A stretch of 15,419 nucleotides of DNA from assembly GCA_041557595.1 (NCBI GenBank), contig JBFFGE010000109.1, forward strand, positions 1 to 15,419, given 5' to 3'. Within the stretch, counting starts at the first letter, position 1. Each line of letters opens with the position of its first letter. The stretch comes from JAOTYV01 sp041557595. GTDB taxonomy: Bacteria; Pseudomonadota; Alphaproteobacteria; UBA8366. Under the pieces are notes generated by a model. The model was not told the origin of the DNA and did no database searches. It saw only the letters and a program-made list of their open reading frames with translations. A program made the translations under genes and the position numbers. Of this stretch, positions 14,315 through 15,419 are shown piece by piece.

Positions 14315-14318
14315 CTCC
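14315..14318 (-). promoter_or_regulatory. Shine-Dalgarno that decides the start of the 209-residue gene
   Basis: Minus-strand GGAG is 7 nt before the ATG at 14307, inside the 105-nt gap after the HNH gene. Confidence 0.55.
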
Positions 14319-14412
14319 ACGCCGCGGCCGGGGCCGAAAAGACGATGGCACAAAGGCGGCCGAAAAGTCCGGGTTTAGTACGCAGGTATTGCGACTGGAC
14401 CACGCGCCTCTC

Positions 14413-15216
14413 TCAACCGTTGATCGTTGCCTGGAATACGACGTCTCGATGATACGTTAGGTATCGGTCATGGCGCGGTCCCAGACCTTGCAGCGGCGGC
14501 AAGTCGCGCAACCCGAGGCGATCAATGTCTTCATCGGCAAGTGCCGGTGATACGATTAGCGGTCCTTCCGTCTCGAAGCTGATCAGGCCGGCGTCGAAGG
14601 CGGCGTCCAGGTGCGCAGCCAGGAGCAGACCGTTGTGGACGTCGAGGCGCTCGGCGTCGGTGTCGCAATCGGCCCAGGGCTTCATGTGGCTGGCGCGGAG
14701 TAACCGCGGATGGGTGATGCCGGTCAGAGGGCAGCGGGCATTCCAAAAGTCCATCAGGGCGGCACGGAAAACATTTTGGCCGACGCGCTGAACGACCAAG
14801 CGCTCGGCTTCTGTCGTTTTCGGTAGGGTACGGGTTTGTGCCACGAAGGTGTCGAGCGGCGCGGTCGGCAGGCTGCGGGCAAGCCGGGCCATACGGCGGA
14901 TCATCGGGCCCAGCGCTTGCACGCTAATCGCAATGCCGCCATCGGGGCGCCTCACGGTGTCCGCCGGAAGGTCGGCCGTCACCGTCTCCATCACGCCCGC
15001 ATGAGCCATGCCGACCAGCCAGTTTCCGTCCGCGGTGTGCGCGACATGCAACATGTGCGGGATTGCCAGCCCGATGAATCGGGCCCAGCCGCCCGCCTCG
15101 CCCTGGGGCAGGCCAAAGCCATTGTCCTCGGTCAGGCGCTGCAGCTCGATACGCCGTATCTGGTCCAGGGGAACGATAGAGGCCACGGCGTCAGCCCACC
15201 CGCTCCAGCCGGTCAT
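14413..15216 (-). CDS. HNH endonuclease (HNH_2-type), restriction-associated
   Basis: This is a 267-residue putative DNA nuclease. The C-terminal HNH_2-like domain (about 157-213) reads ARCPLTGI, LLRASHMKPWADCD, RLDVHNGLLLAAHLD and AAFDAGLISF. The metal and catalytic residues are His177, Asn195 and His202. The cysteine in ARCPLTG and the KPW and GLLL elements are typical of HNH nucleases found beside restriction methylases. The N-terminal half (IRRIELQRLTEDNGFGLP and following) has no domain I can name and may recognise target DNA or a partner. The start is uncertain. ATG 15216 overlaps the upstream gene by 26 nt and has GGAA nearby; a GTG at 15186 just past the upstream stop is the alternative. 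The reading frame upstream of 15216 is out-of-frame translation of the methylase end. Confidence 0.82.
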   Translation of the reverse strand: MTGWSGWADAVASIVPLDQIRRIELQRLTEDNGFGLPQGEAGGWARFIGLAIPHMLHVAHTADGNWLVGMAHAGVMETVTADLPADTVRRPDGGIAISVQALGPMIRRMARLARSLPTAPLDTFVAQTRTLPKTTEAERLVVQRVGQNVFRAALMDFWNARCPLTGITHPRLLRASHMKPWADCDTDAERLDVHNGLLLAAHLDAAFDAGLISFETEGPLIVSPALADEDIDRLGLRDLPPLQGLGPRHDRYLTYHRDVVFQATING

Positions 15217-15419
15217 AGGCTTCCAGCACCAAGCGCTGGGTGCGGTATTCGCCGTATTCCTTGATTTCCTTTTCCTTGAGGACGCGGAAGGTTTCGCCGG
15301 GGAAGTCAGGGTCGTAGACGTCCGTTGGGTCGAGGATGTAACGGAAGTCGTGCTCGTCGAGGCCATAGAGCATGGCGTAGTAGGCGTCGAGTTTGGCGCG
15401 GAGACGGGCGCGGCGGTTC
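15191..15419 (-). CDS. C-terminal end of a large Eco57I-type DNA adenine methylase (partial)
   Basis: The frame is open from the window edge to a TGA at 15191-15193, giving the last 75 residues of a larger protein. The tail reads RRARLRAKLDAYYA, then LYGLDEHDFRYILDP, DFPGETFRVLKEKEIK and YGEYRTQRLVLEAYDRL. From family knowledge, this helix plus FPGETFRVLKEKE/YGEYRT ending is the C-terminus of large Eco57I/N-6 methylases of restriction and defence loci. The catalytic NPPY motif would lie outside the window, so activity cannot be judged. The HNH gene follows with a 26-nt overlap, indicating one transcript. A separate 60-residue gene starting at 15373 is unlikely, because the conserved helix continues upstream. 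Which system it belongs to (type IIG, DISARM-like, BREX-like or other) cannot be decided here. Confidence 0.75.
   Translation of the reverse strand, partial: NRRARLRAKLDAYYAMLYGLDEHDFRYILDPTDVYDPDFPGETFRVLKEKEIKEYGEYRTQRLVLEAYDRLERVG

Noticed and set aside
15217..15366. N-terminal extension of the HNH protein
   Set aside because: Those 50 codons are the methylase coding region read out of frame and give a Ser/Thr/Lys-rich stretch unlike a protein domain.
15191..15373. Stand-alone 60-residue gene at the right edge
   Set aside because: The frame continues open to the window end with the conserved helix of the methylase tail, so the internal ATG is not a start.
13065..15419. CRISPR array or insertion sequence in the accessory region
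   Set aside because: No regularly spaced repeats, no transposase, and no terminal inverted repeats with target duplication were seen.

Overview
The window is GC-rich (about 60% by eye) with short AT-rich spacers. It looks like the chromosome of an alphaproteobacterium. This placement is an inference from the gene families present: a plant-type glutathione reductase, GabD, a DUF2914 protein, a TIGR03619-type LLM oxidoreductase, and glmU-glmS next to a phosphoglycolate-phosphatase-like gene. No marker gene here fixes the genus.

Positions 1-5970 hold a run of minus-strand genes. They are glutathione reductase (gor), succinate-semialdehyde dehydrogenase (gabD, probably co-transcribed with gor), an exported DUF2914 protein, a soluble fumarate-reductase-like flavoprotein, and a small GIY-YIG nuclease-family protein. 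At 6105-6709 two TM2-domain membrane proteins lie on the plus strand. They overlap by 4 nt and end at the clearest intrinsic terminator in the window. Positions 6828-11078 return to the minus strand with an LLM-class oxidoreductase and the amino-sugar pair glmU-glmS, whose stop and start codons abut. Together GlmS and GlmU turn fructose-6-phosphate into UDP-GlcNAc, apart from the GlmM step, which is not encoded here. A 277-bp spacer separates glmU from the divergent gph-like phosphatase (plus). The phosphatase converges with an alpha/beta hydrolase (minus) across 9 nt.

At 12990-13064 there is a complete tRNA-Val(CAC) gene with an encoded CCA end and a good sigma-70-type promoter. Its 3' end faces an accessory-looking stretch. 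First comes about 550 bp with no convincing gene, carrying an 11-bp tandem repeat and two inverted repeats. Then, all on the minus strand, come an unrecognised 209-residue protein, an HNH endonuclease, and the last 75 residues of what looks like a large Eco57I-type adenine methylase cut by the window edge. I read 13065-15419 as the edge of a tRNA-associated genomic island carrying a restriction or defence locus. No integrase and no second attachment site are visible, so the island boundary is an inference. This right end is the part most worth following up.
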